A DNA stretch of 64,000 bases, taken from assembly GCA_039819085.1 (NCBI GenBank), contig JBCBSQ010000005.1:111938-175937 (forward strand). Reading direction: 5' to 3'. Below the pieces are notes generated by a model. It worked only from the letters and a program-made list of their open reading frames with translations, was not told the origin of the DNA and searched no databases. Of the stretch, positions 23,735 through 31,900 are shown piece by piece (position 1 is the stretch's first letter; every line of letters starts with the position of its first letter). Origin of the DNA: MED-G105 sp039819085 (GTDB lineage: Bacteria; Pseudomonadota; Alphaproteobacteria; Caulobacterales; Parvularculaceae). Both the position numbers and the translations under genes were made by a program.

Positions 23735-25344
23735 AGCGCGGCGAAAATCGACGCCGCCTGAGCGGGAATAACGTCGCGGCCGAACCAGGCGATGGCACCT
23801 GCGGCGAGGGCGGTGCCCCAGATGCGGTGGCGGATCCACTTGTCGCGAACGAACGTTCTGAACCCGGAGACAATGTTGTCCACATAGAAGCGGCGACGAC
23901 CGGACTCCGGCAATTGATGGGCGTCAATCGGCATCGCGGCGATAACGCTGACGGAGCGGCCTTTCCATCTGGCGAAGGCGGCGCCGAGGACCTCGCGCAC
24001 CGGACTGCGGCTGATCAGCGGAATGCCCCTGTTGAAGTGCCGCCGCTCGAATTCAACGTCGAGAACCAGCGAGCCCGGATCATCCTTGCCGCTGTCCTCG
24101 TTGATCTTCACCACGTTATACCGCACGCCATGATGACGCAGGAAGTTTTCAACGTCCCCGACGGAAGCGGCTTTTTTGCTGCGGCGGAACCGGAACATGA
24201 CGCGCACGCCCTCGCCGTCCGCGTTTTCCGCGTCCCTTAGAACGTCGGTCAAGCGGGTGAGCCAGTACTGCGCCCTGTTGCCGGTCAGACCGAGCTTGTC
24301 GTCGAGGATCGTTTCGTCAACGATGTCCCGCACCAGCATGAAGCGTGTCTGGACGGACGGATCTTCTTTGTCCGCGTCCTGAATGTTATCGTCAATGATG
24401 ACGAAGTCAGGCGACTGGTAGGCGATCTCGAACGGCATGACGACGCCATAAAGTTTGGCGTTCGGGTTCTCCGCCGACATGGTTGACGTGAACATCGTGC
24501 CGCCGCCGCGCGGATCGAATGAAGTCGACGTCTGGCGAGTGTTGTTGAGCGTGTTGCGCGCGAGCCGCGACATTTCGCGATGCGGTTCGACCGTATTCAG
24601 GGTCTCGCGCACTTCGACGCCAGCGGAACGCAGTCCGTCGAGCTTGGACTTGCATCGGCGCACCGCCTCCGGCCCGGCGAAAACCGTGTCAATCCGCTCA
24701 CGGAGCATATACTGCGCCGAAGCGTCTAGCTGAAAGCCCGCGCCGTATTGACGGCTCGTCTCATCGCCTTCGCCAGCGTTGAGGAACGCTTGGGTATCCT
24801 TCCAGGCGTTCGACTGCCAGCGATTGCGCTTGGAGTTCAGGAGCCCCGAAAGGCCGGAGCCCGGGTGGGACGTCTGAATAACGTCAAGAAGCTGCGGCTC
24901 ATAAACGGCGAGGCAGAACTGATCGGTCGCGTTGATCTGCTGAACCGCGACGAGCGTCAGGAGGCTCGACAGGGTGTTCAGCGTTTCGATGTCATAGCCG
25001 GTGTAGGGCGCGTAAAATGGCACGACCGCCATGTCGACGGTCTTGTTCCGGACAGCGACAAGCGCCTGTTCCTTGGTGTGGAGCGGCCGCATTTCCGGGC
25101 TGGCGAGGTCAAAACCGCCATCGCCTTTCAGGGTCTCATCGTCTCGCCGGCCGAGACGACGCCACTGGACGCTGATTTTGCCGTCCGAGACCGCAGCAGC
25201 GCCGGCATCATAAAGCCGTCGGCGCGCCGACCGGGCGTTATCGCCCGCGAACTTATGGACGGCCTGGTAGCCGAAGCCGAATTCTTCGCCTGCAAAGGCG
25301 ACTTTCGGCCTGTTGCCGTTCGAAATCAGGGCTCCGTCCGCCAT
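23713..25344 (-). CDS. Membrane-anchored prephenate-dehydratase-like protein, function unknown
   Basis: A 543-residue protein that reads as a divergent PheA-type fold. Lobe 1 begins KVAFAGEEFGFGYQAVHKF (14-32) and contains the KTVDMAVVPFYAPYTGYDIETLN stretch (101-123), matching the GVVP and N-t-G elements of prephenate dehydratases. Lobe 2 has a QC-like helix (RRCKSKLDGL), VVMPFEIAY, and then Thr333-Arg334-Phe335, the TRF catalytic motif. An ACT-like segment (about 382-435) follows, but GALx and ESRP motifs for phenylalanine sensing are not seen. A hydrophobic segment near 507-523 may anchor it in the membrane. Insertions relative to PheA lie at 40-75 and 165-210. The second ATG (25344) is chosen as start because GGGGA lies 6 bases before it. 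It is divergent from no gene; the Nudix gene is upstream on the same strand. Confidence 0.6.
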   Translation of the reverse strand: MADGALISNGNRPKVAFAGEEFGFGYQAVHKFAGDNARSARRRLYDAGAAAVSDGKISVQWRRLGRRDDETLKGDGGFDLASPEMRPLHTKEQALVAVRNKTVDMAVVPFYAPYTGYDIETLNTLSSLLTLVAVQQINATDQFCLAVYEPQLLDVIQTSHPGSGLSGLLNSKRNRWQSNAWKDTQAFLNAGEGDETSRQYGAGFQLDASAQYMLRERIDTVFAGPEAVRRCKSKLDGLRSAGVEVRETLNTVEPHREMSRLARNTLNNTRQTSTSFDPRGGGTMFTSTMSAENPNAKLYGVVMPFEIAYQSPDFVIIDDNIQDADKEDPSVQTRFMLVRDIVDETILDDKLGLTGNRAQYWLTRLTDVLRDAENADGEGVRVMFRFRRSKKAASVGDVENFLRHHGVRYNVVKINEDSGKDDPGSLVLDVEFERRHFNRGIPLISRSPVREVLGAAFARWKGRSVSVIAAMPIDAHQLPESGRRRFYVDNIVSGFRTFVRDKWIRHRIWGTALAAGAIAWFGRDVIPAQAASIFAALQRLFGG

Positions 25345-25489
25345 TACCATTCCCCGCTGAGAACCTTAAGATTAACGCGCGACGGCGGAAACGGAAAGGC
25401 CGGCGGCGCAATCATCCGCCGGCGCGTCCCGGCGGTTGTGGCGCGGCGGCAACACGCCGCCGGGGTATTCGCCTGTTGTCCGCGCAAAA

Positions 25490-26068
25490 TCAGCGGCCCA
25501 GAAAGCTGAAAAACGACGACTTGTCCGCGCCGCCAGAATATCCGGCGCGACCGCCGCGCAGCCTGTCGAGCTCTTCATATGCGCCGATGGCGAAATGGGT
25601 AATCGACGTCAGACGCCCCCATTGCCGGGGGATATCGTTGCGCTTCAGAAACACGCCGCCCCCGTCCTTGATGTCGAGATCCTTAAGAACGTCGAATGGC
25701 AGGCCCTCCGAGAGAAAAAGATGGCCTGACGTGACGACGCCGGATTCGTTCTGGCTTTCGACCCGGGCGAGCAGCGTCAGATCGTCTGGCTTCAGCTCCA
25801 GGCCGGCTTCCTCCAGCACTTCTCGCACTGCGCAACCCTCGGCGGTTTCCTTGCCTTCTCGACGGCCGCCAAACATCGAGAACCTGCCAGGGTATTGAAT
25901 GTTTTCGCCGCGAGGGCGCTCCTGCAACAGGAACGGCCCCTCACCTTGCGTTTTGATGAGCACTGTCGAGTAGTGCTCGACCAGGCCCTCCGGCGCGTCA
26001 CGTCGCGACCGCGAGCGATCAGCCGCGAATGACGGCTGATAATCGAGCGGCATCGTACGTGTCAGCAT
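25490..26068 (-). CDS. Nudix hydrolase
   Basis: A 192-residue Nudix protein. The Nudix box reads G-x5-E-x7-R-E-x-x-E-E-x-G (GGRREGKE, then REVLEEAG) at about residues 67-90, with the metal-binding glutamates intact. The first 30 residues are basic and may be a leader. The RENIQYPGRFSMFGG context suggests a nucleotide or nucleotide-sugar substrate, but substrate cannot be inferred. It lies between hslU and the prephenate-dehydratase-like gene, all on the minus strand, with gaps of 46 and 145 bases. Confidence 0.87.
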   Translation of the reverse strand: MLTRTMPLDYQPSFAADRSRSRRDAPEGLVEHYSTVLIKTQGEGPFLLQERPRGENIQYPGRFSMFGGRREGKETAEGCAVREVLEEAGLELKPDDLTLLARVESQNESGVVTSGHLFLSEGLPFDVLKDLDIKDGGGVFLKRNDIPRQWGRLTSITHFAIGAYEELDRLRGGRAGYSGGADKSSFFSFLGR

Positions 26069-26114
26069 TCGCCCCCGGCTCCCGGAACCTTCCCCCGATC
26101 CGTTAACGATAGCG

Positions 26115-27431
26115 TCAAAGAATGTACTTCGATAGGTCCTGATCGCCCGCGATCGACTGCAATCGTGATGTTACATATGTCGCGTCGATCCGGGCGGCCT
26201 TGTCAGAGCGGTCCGGCGCGTCGAAGGAAAGGTCCTCCAGGACGCGCTCCATGATTGTGGCGAGGCGTCGCGCGCCGATGTTCTCCACATTTGCGTTCAC
26301 CTCCGCGGCTGCGTCCGCCAGGGCGTCGATTGCGTCATCCGTGAACTCAAGCTCCATCCCCTCCGTCGCCATCAACGCCGCGTATTGCTTCACAAGGCTC
26401 GCCTCCGGCTCGGTCAGGATGCGTTTCAGGTCATCCCGGGTGAGGGCGTCCAGCTCCACGCGAATTGGCAGGCGACCCTGAAGTTCGGGCAGAAGGTCCG
26501 CCGGCTTCGACAGATGAAATGCGCCCGACGCGATGAAGAGAATGTGGTCGGTTTTGACCGCGCCATGTTTGGTGGCCACCGTCGCGCCCTCGATCAGCGG
26601 CAGGAGATCACGCTGCACGCCCTCGCGAGAGACGTCCGCGCCGCCGCGTCCGCCAGCCTCTGCGCCGCGGGCGATCTTGTCGATCTCATCGAGGAAGACG
26701 ATGCCGTCGTTTTCCGCGCGTTCGAGCGCCTCTTTGACGATCGCGTCGTCATCGAGCAGTCGATCGGACTCCTCGGCGATAAGCGGCTCATAGGCGTCCT
26801 TGACCTTCATCGTGGTCGGTTTTGCCGGCGCATTGAACGATTTGCCGAGGAGGTCCGATAAGTTGAGGACGCCGATCTGTCCGCCCATGCCGCCCGGCAG
26901 CTCAAGCGCCGGCCCTTTGCCGCCGCCGGGCGTCAGGTCGATCGTCACCTCGGTCTCATTCAGTTCGCCGGCGCGCAGCTTCTCCCGGAAACTTGATTTC
27001 GTCCGCTCGCCCGCCTGATCGCCGACAAGCGCCGCAATAACGCGGTCTTCCGCGGCGTCGCGCGCGCGCGCCTCCACGTCCTTACGTCGCTCTTCGCGGA
27101 CCAGCCCGATCGACGTCTCCACCAGGTCGCGGACGATCGACTCAACGTCACGCCCGACATAGCCGACTTCGGTGAACTTGGTGGCTTCGACCTTCAGAAA
27201 CGGCGCGCCGGCGAGGGTCGCGAGGCGCCGTGAGATTTCCGTTTTGCCGACGCCCGTCGGCCCGATCATCAGGATGTTTTTGGGCGTGATTTCGTCCCGC
27301 AGCGGCGGATCGACCCGCCGCCGCCGCCAGCGATTGCGCAGCGCGATCGCGACCGCGCGCTTTGCGTCCGCCTGACCAACAATGAAGCGGTCGAGCTCGG
27401 AGACGATTTCACGCGGCGAGAAAGAAGTCAT
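26115..27431 (-). CDS. hslU: HslU, ATPase subunit of the HslVU protease
   Basis: A 438-residue AAA+ unfoldase. Walker A is GPTGVGKT (57-64), Walker B is the IVFLDEIDKIA segment, the VGYVGRDVESIVRDL pore/sensor region is intact, and the C-terminus ends in SKYIL, which inserts into HslV to activate it. The ATG at 27431 has AAGGA 8 bases upstream and is preferred to the frame's first ATG at 27464. The intermediate I domain (about 105-235) is present and full length. The hslV gene is 4.5 kb away on the same strand rather than adjacent, which is unusual and discussed as a finding. Confidence 0.97.
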   Translation of the reverse strand: MTSFSPREIVSELDRFIVGQADAKRAVAIALRNRWRRRRVDPPLRDEITPKNILMIGPTGVGKTEISRRLATLAGAPFLKVEATKFTEVGYVGRDVESIVRDLVETSIGLVREERRKDVEARARDAAEDRVIAALVGDQAGERTKSSFREKLRAGELNETEVTIDLTPGGGKGPALELPGGMGGQIGVLNLSDLLGKSFNAPAKPTTMKVKDAYEPLIAEESDRLLDDDAIVKEALERAENDGIVFLDEIDKIARGAEAGGRGGADVSREGVQRDLLPLIEGATVATKHGAVKTDHILFIASGAFHLSKPADLLPELQGRLPIRVELDALTRDDLKRILTEPEASLVKQYAALMATEGMELEFTDDAIDALADAAAEVNANVENIGARRLATIMERVLEDLSFDAPDRSDKAARIDATYVTSRLQSIAGDQDLSKYIL

Positions 27432-27664
27432 GGGCGGGATCCTTCGCGAGTCGGCGTCGCTCACCTAAGGCGCGATAAAGGCGCCGACAAGTTCGCGGCC
27501 GGCGCGCCAGCGGCGCGCTGCGGTTCGGACTTTGCGAAATCTGCCAAAACGCGCACGATCCGCGTCAATCGCGCATCGCGCCCAGAACGCTGCGCCAAGC
27601 CGCTGCTGCGCCAAGCCGCTAAAGACCGGCTGGTTGCGATGAAGGAAACTGAAGGGGATCGCTC

Positions 27665-28939
27665 ATGGCTGAGATTTCTTTGAAGAAGGGCCTTTTTTCG
27701 TCCGCCGCATGCGTCGCGGCGCTTGCGCTCGCCGCCTGCGGCCAGCAGCAAACAACAGCCGATACGGCGCCGACGCCTGAAAGCGACGCAAGTTATCAGG
27801 AAACCCTGATGACGTCGCTGCTCGACGCCGAGCCCGGCGACGTGATCGACATCCCGGAAGGCGTTTATTCGTTCGACCGCTCGCTTAGCCTCACAGTCGA
27901 CGGCGTCACAATCCGCGGCGCCGGCATGGACAAGACGGTGCTCACCTTCAAGGATCAGGTCGCGGGCGCGGAAGGCCTTCTCGTCACCGCGAGCGACTTC
28001 ACCATTGAGGATATCGCCATCGAAGACACGAAAGGCGACGCCCTCAAGGTGAATGAGGGCGAGAACATCGTCATCCGTCGGGTGCGGACCGAATGGACCG
28101 GCGGACCGAAAACCGAAAACGGCGCATACGGTATTTATCCTGTTCAGACAACGAACGTTCTGATCGAGGGCAGCGTCGCGATCGGCGCCTCCGATGCGGG
28201 GATCTATGTGGGGCAGTCCAGGAACGTCATTGTCCGAAACAATCGCGCGGAAGAAAACGTCGCCGGCATCGAGATCGAAAACACGTTTGATGCGGATGTT
28301 TACGACAATGTCGCCACCAACAACACCGGCGGCATTCTCGTCTTCAACATGCCGAACCTGCCGCAGCCAGGCGCCCGGACCCGCGTCTTCGACAATGAGA
28401 TCATCGAGAACAATCTGAAGAATTTCGCCGTCGATGGGACGGCGGTCGCGGGGGTGCCTGCGGGCTCCGGCGTCGTTATCAACTCGAATGATCAGGTCGA
28501 GATCTTTGAGAACGCGATCAAGAACAACAAGACCGCGAACATCATTATCGCAAGCGTTTTCTCCTCCGGGCTCAGCCAGGACGGCATGACCGAGGCGTTC
28601 GATCCCTACCCGGAGGGCATCTTCATCTACGAAAATGACATGTCCGGCGGCGGCAAGAACCCGGATGGGCTGGAGCTCCAGGCGCTGAAAACGCTGAAGT
28701 TCGGGCCGATGGGGGCGATCCCGGACGTCATGTGGGATGGTTTCGTCAACGCGGAGAAGCTTGTCGACGGCGCGCTGCCGGAGAATCTGAAGATCTGCGT
28801 GCGAAACGGCGACGCGGAAGTCCTGAATATTGACGGCCCGAACGAGTTCGCGGACCCGAGGGTCGACGCCGCGCCGCATGATTGCGAGCTGCCGCGCCTG
28901 CCGGCGGTGAAGCTGCCCGAGAAGCTCGCGGAGCTCTAA
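27665..28939 (+). CDS. Parallel beta-helix lipoprotein (HNE_0200 partner type)
   Basis: A 424-residue lipoprotein with lipobox LAAC (Cys near residue 25). Repeated short beta-strands with Asn/Gly/Ile turns (VTIRGAGMDKTVLTF, NIVIRRVRTEW, NVIVRNNRAEENVAGIEIEN, NNTGGILVFNMPN and so on, residues 80-300) define a right-handed beta-helix. The family I recall as TIGR03805 (beta-helix repeat protein) is usually encoded beside a di-heme-like protein of the HNE_0200 family; here that gene follows, with one small gene between. It is an outer-membrane or periplasmic protein. Enzymatic activity is not evident, although such folds occur in polysaccharide lyases. Confidence 0.85.
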   Translation: MAEISLKKGLFSSAACVAALALAACGQQQTTADTAPTPESDASYQETLMTSLLDAEPGDVIDIPEGVYSFDRSLSLTVDGVTIRGAGMDKTVLTFKDQVAGAEGLLVTASDFTIEDIAIEDTKGDALKVNEGENIVIRRVRTEWTGGPKTENGAYGIYPVQTTNVLIEGSVAIGASDAGIYVGQSRNVIVRNNRAEENVAGIEIENTFDADVYDNVATNNTGGILVFNMPNLPQPGARTRVFDNEIIENNLKNFAVDGTAVAGVPAGSGVVINSNDQVEIFENAIKNNKTANIIIASVFSSGLSQDGMTEAFDPYPEGIFIYENDMSGGGKNPDGLELQALKTLKFGPMGAIPDVMWDGFVNAEKLVDGALPENLKICVRNGDAEVLNIDGPNEFADPRVDAAPHDCELPRLPAVKLPEKLAEL

Positions 28940-28941
28940 GC

Positions 28942-29349
28942 TTGCAAGCAGGATTGCATCGCCGATACTCTTCTGTTGGTCGGGCTCGATTAGCCTGCGC
29001 GGCTTTTGGGGCGGCTTTGGCATGTGGTGGAGCTGCCAACGCGGAGGAGGTCGTGGGCCGCTGGTGCGACCGCATGGTCCCTGGCATGCCGAGGTTAAAT
29101 GGTGTGCTGACCATAAAAGCGATGGGCGGCGAAGACATTATCCTTGTTGGGGAGTATGGCGACGGGTCCGTGCGGACTGTTTCTTTGGAGCGAAAGTCTG
29201 AGGGCTTCTTTAAACAGAAGGTTAGTAAGTTTGGTGATGCGTACCGCATCACTTCGCCATCGGGAGATCTTCAGCTATTGGACAAAGATGGTCCTATTAG
29301 AGTCGCCGAAAAGCTCACAAAAGAGGCTAAGACGGGCGAATGTAGGTAG
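28942..29349 (+). CDS. Small secreted protein of unknown function, A+T-rich
   Basis: A 135-residue frame read from TTG at 28942, with GGAG about 8 bases upstream inside the end of the preceding gene. It gives a signal peptide ending near AANA|EEVVG and a compact beta-rich body (VVGRWCDRM, GVLTIKAMGGEDIILVGEYG, YRITSPSGDLQLLDKDG) with two cysteines. No family is recognised; the strand pattern recalls small lipocalin-like domains, but that is a guess. Its codons are clearly richer in A and T than the flanking genes, a sign of recent arrival. It overlaps the next start by one base. The start is uncertain. Confidence 0.6.
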   Translation: MQAGLHRRYSSVGRARLACAAFGAALACGGAANAEEVVGRWCDRMVPGMPRLNGVLTIKAMGGEDIILVGEYGDGSVRTVSLERKSEGFFKQKVSKFGDAYRITSPSGDLQLLDKDGPIRVAEKLTKEAKTGECR

Positions 29350-30494
29350 TGATAAGGCGGCTGTTTGTGCTTCGAATTTTGTTTGCCTTGAACGCGGCGG
29401 TACTTCTCGCCGCATGCGGATCTGAAACGTCGACAGTTTCCAACGCGCGCCCCGTCTTCCACGAAGAGGGGTATCCGGAGCGCCTGTCGGACTGGAATGT
29501 CGTCAGGTCTGAGGGCGGCGCCCTGCGGCTTGCGGCCGGGACGACGCCTTATGATCTGGCGACGCCCCTCTTCACCGATTACGCGCTGAAGCTGCGCACG
29601 GTCTCCCTGCCGGAAGGGGCGAAGGCTGACTATCGCGATGACGACGTGTTCGCCTTCCCTGTGGGGACCATCATCACCAAGACGTTCTATTTTGGCCAGA
29701 ACGCCGACGGCGCCGTGACGGATTCCGGCGCGCCGGCCTTTTCGGACGGCGCATTGCCGATGGAAGGCGTGCGCCTGATGGAGACGCGCGTCCTCGCCCA
29801 TCGCGCTGACGGATGGGTGGCGATCCCTTACGTCTGGAACGAGGCGCAGACCGAGGCGATGCTGAAACGCACGGGCGCCATCGCGACGCTGACCTTGGCG
29901 AGGGCCGGCACGACGCCGGTCGAGTTTCCCTACGTTGTGCCGAACCAGAACCAGTGCGCCGGCTGCCACGCGCCGAACAACACGACCCGCGCCATCTCGC
30001 CGATCGGGCCGAAGGCGCGGCATCTGAACACCGCGTCCGTCTATCATGACGGCGCCAACCAGATCGCTTACTGGCGCGATGCGGGGCTGCTTGCGATCAG
30101 TGAAGCGGAGTTCGCCGCCGCGCCGCAAAATGCGGTGTGGACGGACGAGACGGCCTCGGTCGACGCCCGCGCCCGCGCCTATCTCGATTCCAATTGCAGC
30201 CATTGCCACAATTCCGTCGGACCGGCGGACACCTCGGGGCTTGATCTGACGCCTACGGCGGCGGGGCCGTCGCTCGGCTACTGCAAGGCGGCGATCGCGG
30301 CTGGCGACGGCGCGGGCGGACGCCCCTATGACATCGTGCCCGGCCATCCGGACGATTCGATCCTGCTCTTCCGTATGGAGACGACCGACCCGGCCGCGAT
30401 GATGCCGGAGCTTGGCCGCGCCCTCGCTCATGACGAAGGCGTCGCGCTGATCCGCGAATGGATCGCCGGCCTTGACAGCGACGGCTGCGCTTGA
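29349..30494 (+). CDS. HNE_0200-family lipoprotein with two CxxCH motifs
   Basis: A 381-residue protein. A GTG start overlaps the upstream stop by one base. The lipobox LAAC places the lipid Cys near residue 19. Two heme-binding-type motifs occur, CAGCH (about 203-207) and CSHCH (about 282-286), with cytochrome-like surroundings (a MMPELGRALAHDEG distal stretch holds a possible Met ligand). The family is uncharacterised but usually paired with a beta-helix lipoprotein, as here. A periplasmic electron-transfer or oxidoreductase role is plausible, acting on something held by the beta-helix partner, but this is inference. Confidence 0.85.
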   Translation: MIRRLFVLRILFALNAAVLLAACGSETSTVSNARPVFHEEGYPERLSDWNVVRSEGGALRLAAGTTPYDLATPLFTDYALKLRTVSLPEGAKADYRDDDVFAFPVGTIITKTFYFGQNADGAVTDSGAPAFSDGALPMEGVRLMETRVLAHRADGWVAIPYVWNEAQTEAMLKRTGAIATLTLARAGTTPVEFPYVVPNQNQCAGCHAPNNTTRAISPIGPKARHLNTASVYHDGANQIAYWRDAGLLAISEAEFAAAPQNAVWTDETASVDARARAYLDSNCSHCHNSVGPADTSGLDLTPTAAGPSLGYCKAAIAAGDGAGGRPYDIVPGHPDDSILLFRMETTDPAAMMPELGRALAHDEGVALIREWIAGLDSDGCA

Positions 30495-30568
30495 CCCCGT
30501 TCCAGCGTGTTTGACGTTTCGCCGCCGGTCGCGAGACATTATCTACTTGCGTTGAAGCGGCGCAAACG

Positions 30569-30670
30569 CCTCATCCTGAGGAGGGAAATCTCCCTCGCCC
30601 TTCGAGACGCGCGATTGGATCCCATCCAACCGCGCCCTCAGGGAGAGGGGATTTCCCGTCCCGAAGGATG
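30569..30670. repeat. Palindromic intergenic repeat element
   Basis: The element opens with CCTCATCCTGAGGA and closes with CGAAGGATG, a common dispersed palindromic repeat of alphaproteobacteria. Inside are nested inverted repeats: GGGAAATC (30583-30590) with GATTTCCC (30650-30657), and a long hairpin centred near 30621 with GCGCG and TTGGAT arms. It lies between the HNE_0200-type gene and the tandem duplication. Confidence 0.7.
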
Positions 30671-30741
30671 CGCGTATTTCGCTGACCGCCCCCTCCTCCG
30701 CGCGGACGTCCAACGCCGCCACGAAAAAGACCGTTCCTGTT

Positions 30742-30770
30742 TTGCAGGGACTATCCACAACCGCTAACGT
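30742..30770 (+). promoter_or_regulatory. Putative promoter, upstream copy
   Basis: TTGCAG (30742-30747) and TAACGT (30765-30770) are separated by 17 bases. The same spacing recurs in the downstream copy of the repeat. Confidence 0.4.
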
Positions 30771-30850
30771 TCGAGTAAGCGCGGAGGTATGAATGGCTCT
30801 CCCCCTCCGCGCGGACGTCCAATGCCGCGACGAAAAAGGCCGGTCCTTTT

Positions 30851-30879
30851 TTGCGGGGACTATCCACAACCGCTAACGT
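30851..30879 (+). promoter_or_regulatory. Putative promoter of the small GNAT gene
   Basis: TTGCGG (30851-30856) and TAACGT (30874-30879) are 17 bases apart, 25 bases before the gene start. Conservation of both boxes between the two repeat copies supports it, though the -10 is weak. Confidence 0.45.
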
Positions 30880-30904
30880 TGATGCGAGCGCGGAGGTATG
30901 AATC

Positions 30905-31216
30905 ATGCCCGACGACCGGACCGAGATCACCATCGAGCTGGAAGACGATGGCGGCTCGAAAGGCCGCTATGTCGCCCACGTTTCGGGCATGGACGAGCCG
31001 GCGGAGCTGACGTTTTCCCGCGCGAGCGAGGCGCTCATCATCGTCGACCATACCGGCGTGCCGGATTCCATGCGGGGGATGGGGGTCGGCGCGGCGCTCG
31101 CGGCCCGCGTCGTCGCTGACGCGCGAGACAAAGGCTTCAAGATCGTGCCCCTCTGCCCTTTCTTCAAAGCGCAGGCCCAGCGCCATGCCGACTGGGCGGA
31201 TGTGGTGAATCTGTAG
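30905..31216 (+). CDS. Small GNAT-like N-acetyltransferase (YjdJ type)
   Basis: A 103-residue protein of the short YjdJ-type acetyltransferase family. It has the acetyl-CoA loop with VPDSMRGMGVGAALAARVV (the R-G-x-G-x-G/A motif) and the following FKIVPLCPFFKAQAQRH segment, where the conserved Cys and Pro sit. Such short GNATs lack the N-terminal part of the fold, so the substrate is unclear. It has a good ribosome binding site (GGAGG, 8 bases before ATG). Immediately upstream lies a duplicated promoter/leader unit. It is part of the cargo between hslU and hslV. Confidence 0.87.
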   Translation: MPDDRTEITIELEDDGGSKGRYVAHVSGMDEPAELTFSRASEALIIVDHTGVPDSMRGMGVGAALAARVVADARDKGFKIVPLCPFFKAQAQRHADWADVVNL

Positions 31217-31349
31217 GCGGTTCGCTGGCCGATCGGGCCGGGTTCATCCGTTAGAGTACCGCGAGATCAAAATTTTGAAAACAACTGAGTTCTGATATTC
31301 GGGCCTTGGTACAGAATTAAGGGTCGATCTCGACACGCACCTGATTTGT

Positions 31350-31883
31350 GTGAATTCTTTAATGATGGGAACCGACACAGATTTAGAACGCGACAGAATC
31401 GCGTGGTTCCGTATTGGCATAGTTGCGATCTCGGCCTTTACGGGGTTGGCTCTTCTTGTTTCAGGCGCCCGGCCCGCGGCATTGGTCTTTCTTGGCTACG
31501 CTGTATTCGCCGCCGCCTTGATGTTTATCTTCAGAACCTGGCGTTCGAGTGGTGAGGTTGACAAGGTAAATAGAAAAATATGGAAACGGATGCTTCGAAA
31601 TGCGCCGCGCGGAGTCTTGCGATTCTTTGTAGGATATTTGGCATTTATTGCTGTAGTAGCTCTTGGCTCGATTCCATTGTTTTTTGTTTCCAACGAAACT
31701 CATTCTGAATGTGAAACCTTTTTGAACGCGTACATCTATTTTTTGGTCGGGCTTTCAATTACTTTCTTTTTCTGGGTTGGTGGTTTGTTGCAGTTGTTTC
31801 GGCAAATGCTCTCAGATCTTAGGGAACTCCGTGATGCCGCACGGAGAGCGCAGGGCCGCCGCCGATCAGGACGAGCCAATTGA
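31350..31883 (+). CDS. Hypothetical membrane protein, A+T-rich
   Basis: A 177-residue protein of no recognised family. Hydrophobic segments at about 20-38, 43-60, 90-112 and 128-150 predict four membrane spans, with a basic cytoplasmic tail (RDAARRAQGRRR). Its base composition is visibly more A+T-rich than the hslV and his genes on either side. The start is uncertain: the GTG at 31350 or the ATG codons at 31362 and 31365, none with a good ribosome binding site. It ends 17 bases before the 3' end of hslV on the opposite strand. Confidence 0.6.
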   Translation: MNSLMMGTDTDLERDRIAWFRIGIVAISAFTGLALLVSGARPAALVFLGYAVFAAALMFIFRTWRSSGEVDKVNRKIWKRMLRNAPRGVLRFFVGYLAFIAVVALGSIPLFFVSNETHSECETFLNAYIYFLVGLSITFFFWVGGLLQLFRQMLSDLRELRDAARRAQGRRRSGRAN

Positions 31884-31900
31884 AGATTTGGGCTGATGGC

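Larger units (their letters stand above)
30695..30903 (+). repeat. Two-copy 109-bp tandem repeat carrying promoter and ribosome binding site
   Basis: Two ungapped copies with a constant offset of 109 bases (30695-30803 and 30804-30903; the second ends at the GNAT start). They share CTCCGCGCGGACGTCCAA, TATCCACAACCGCTAACGTT and GCGGAGGTATGAAT with scattered substitutions. The copy nearest the gene supplies its ribosome binding site (GGAGG). Each copy contains CTATCCACA, one mismatch from a DnaA-box consensus. Confidence 0.9.

Noticed and set aside
30752..30870. A chromosomal replication origin, because of two DnaA-box-like CTATCCACA sites
   Set aside because: Only two imperfect sites exist, both inside a duplicated promoter, with no A+T-rich unwinding region and no dnaA, dnaN or hemE nearby.
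30789..31010. A small gene starting in the first repeat copy
   Set aside because: It begins with the duplicated ribosome binding site but runs out of frame through the second copy and the GNAT gene and shows no protein-like pattern.
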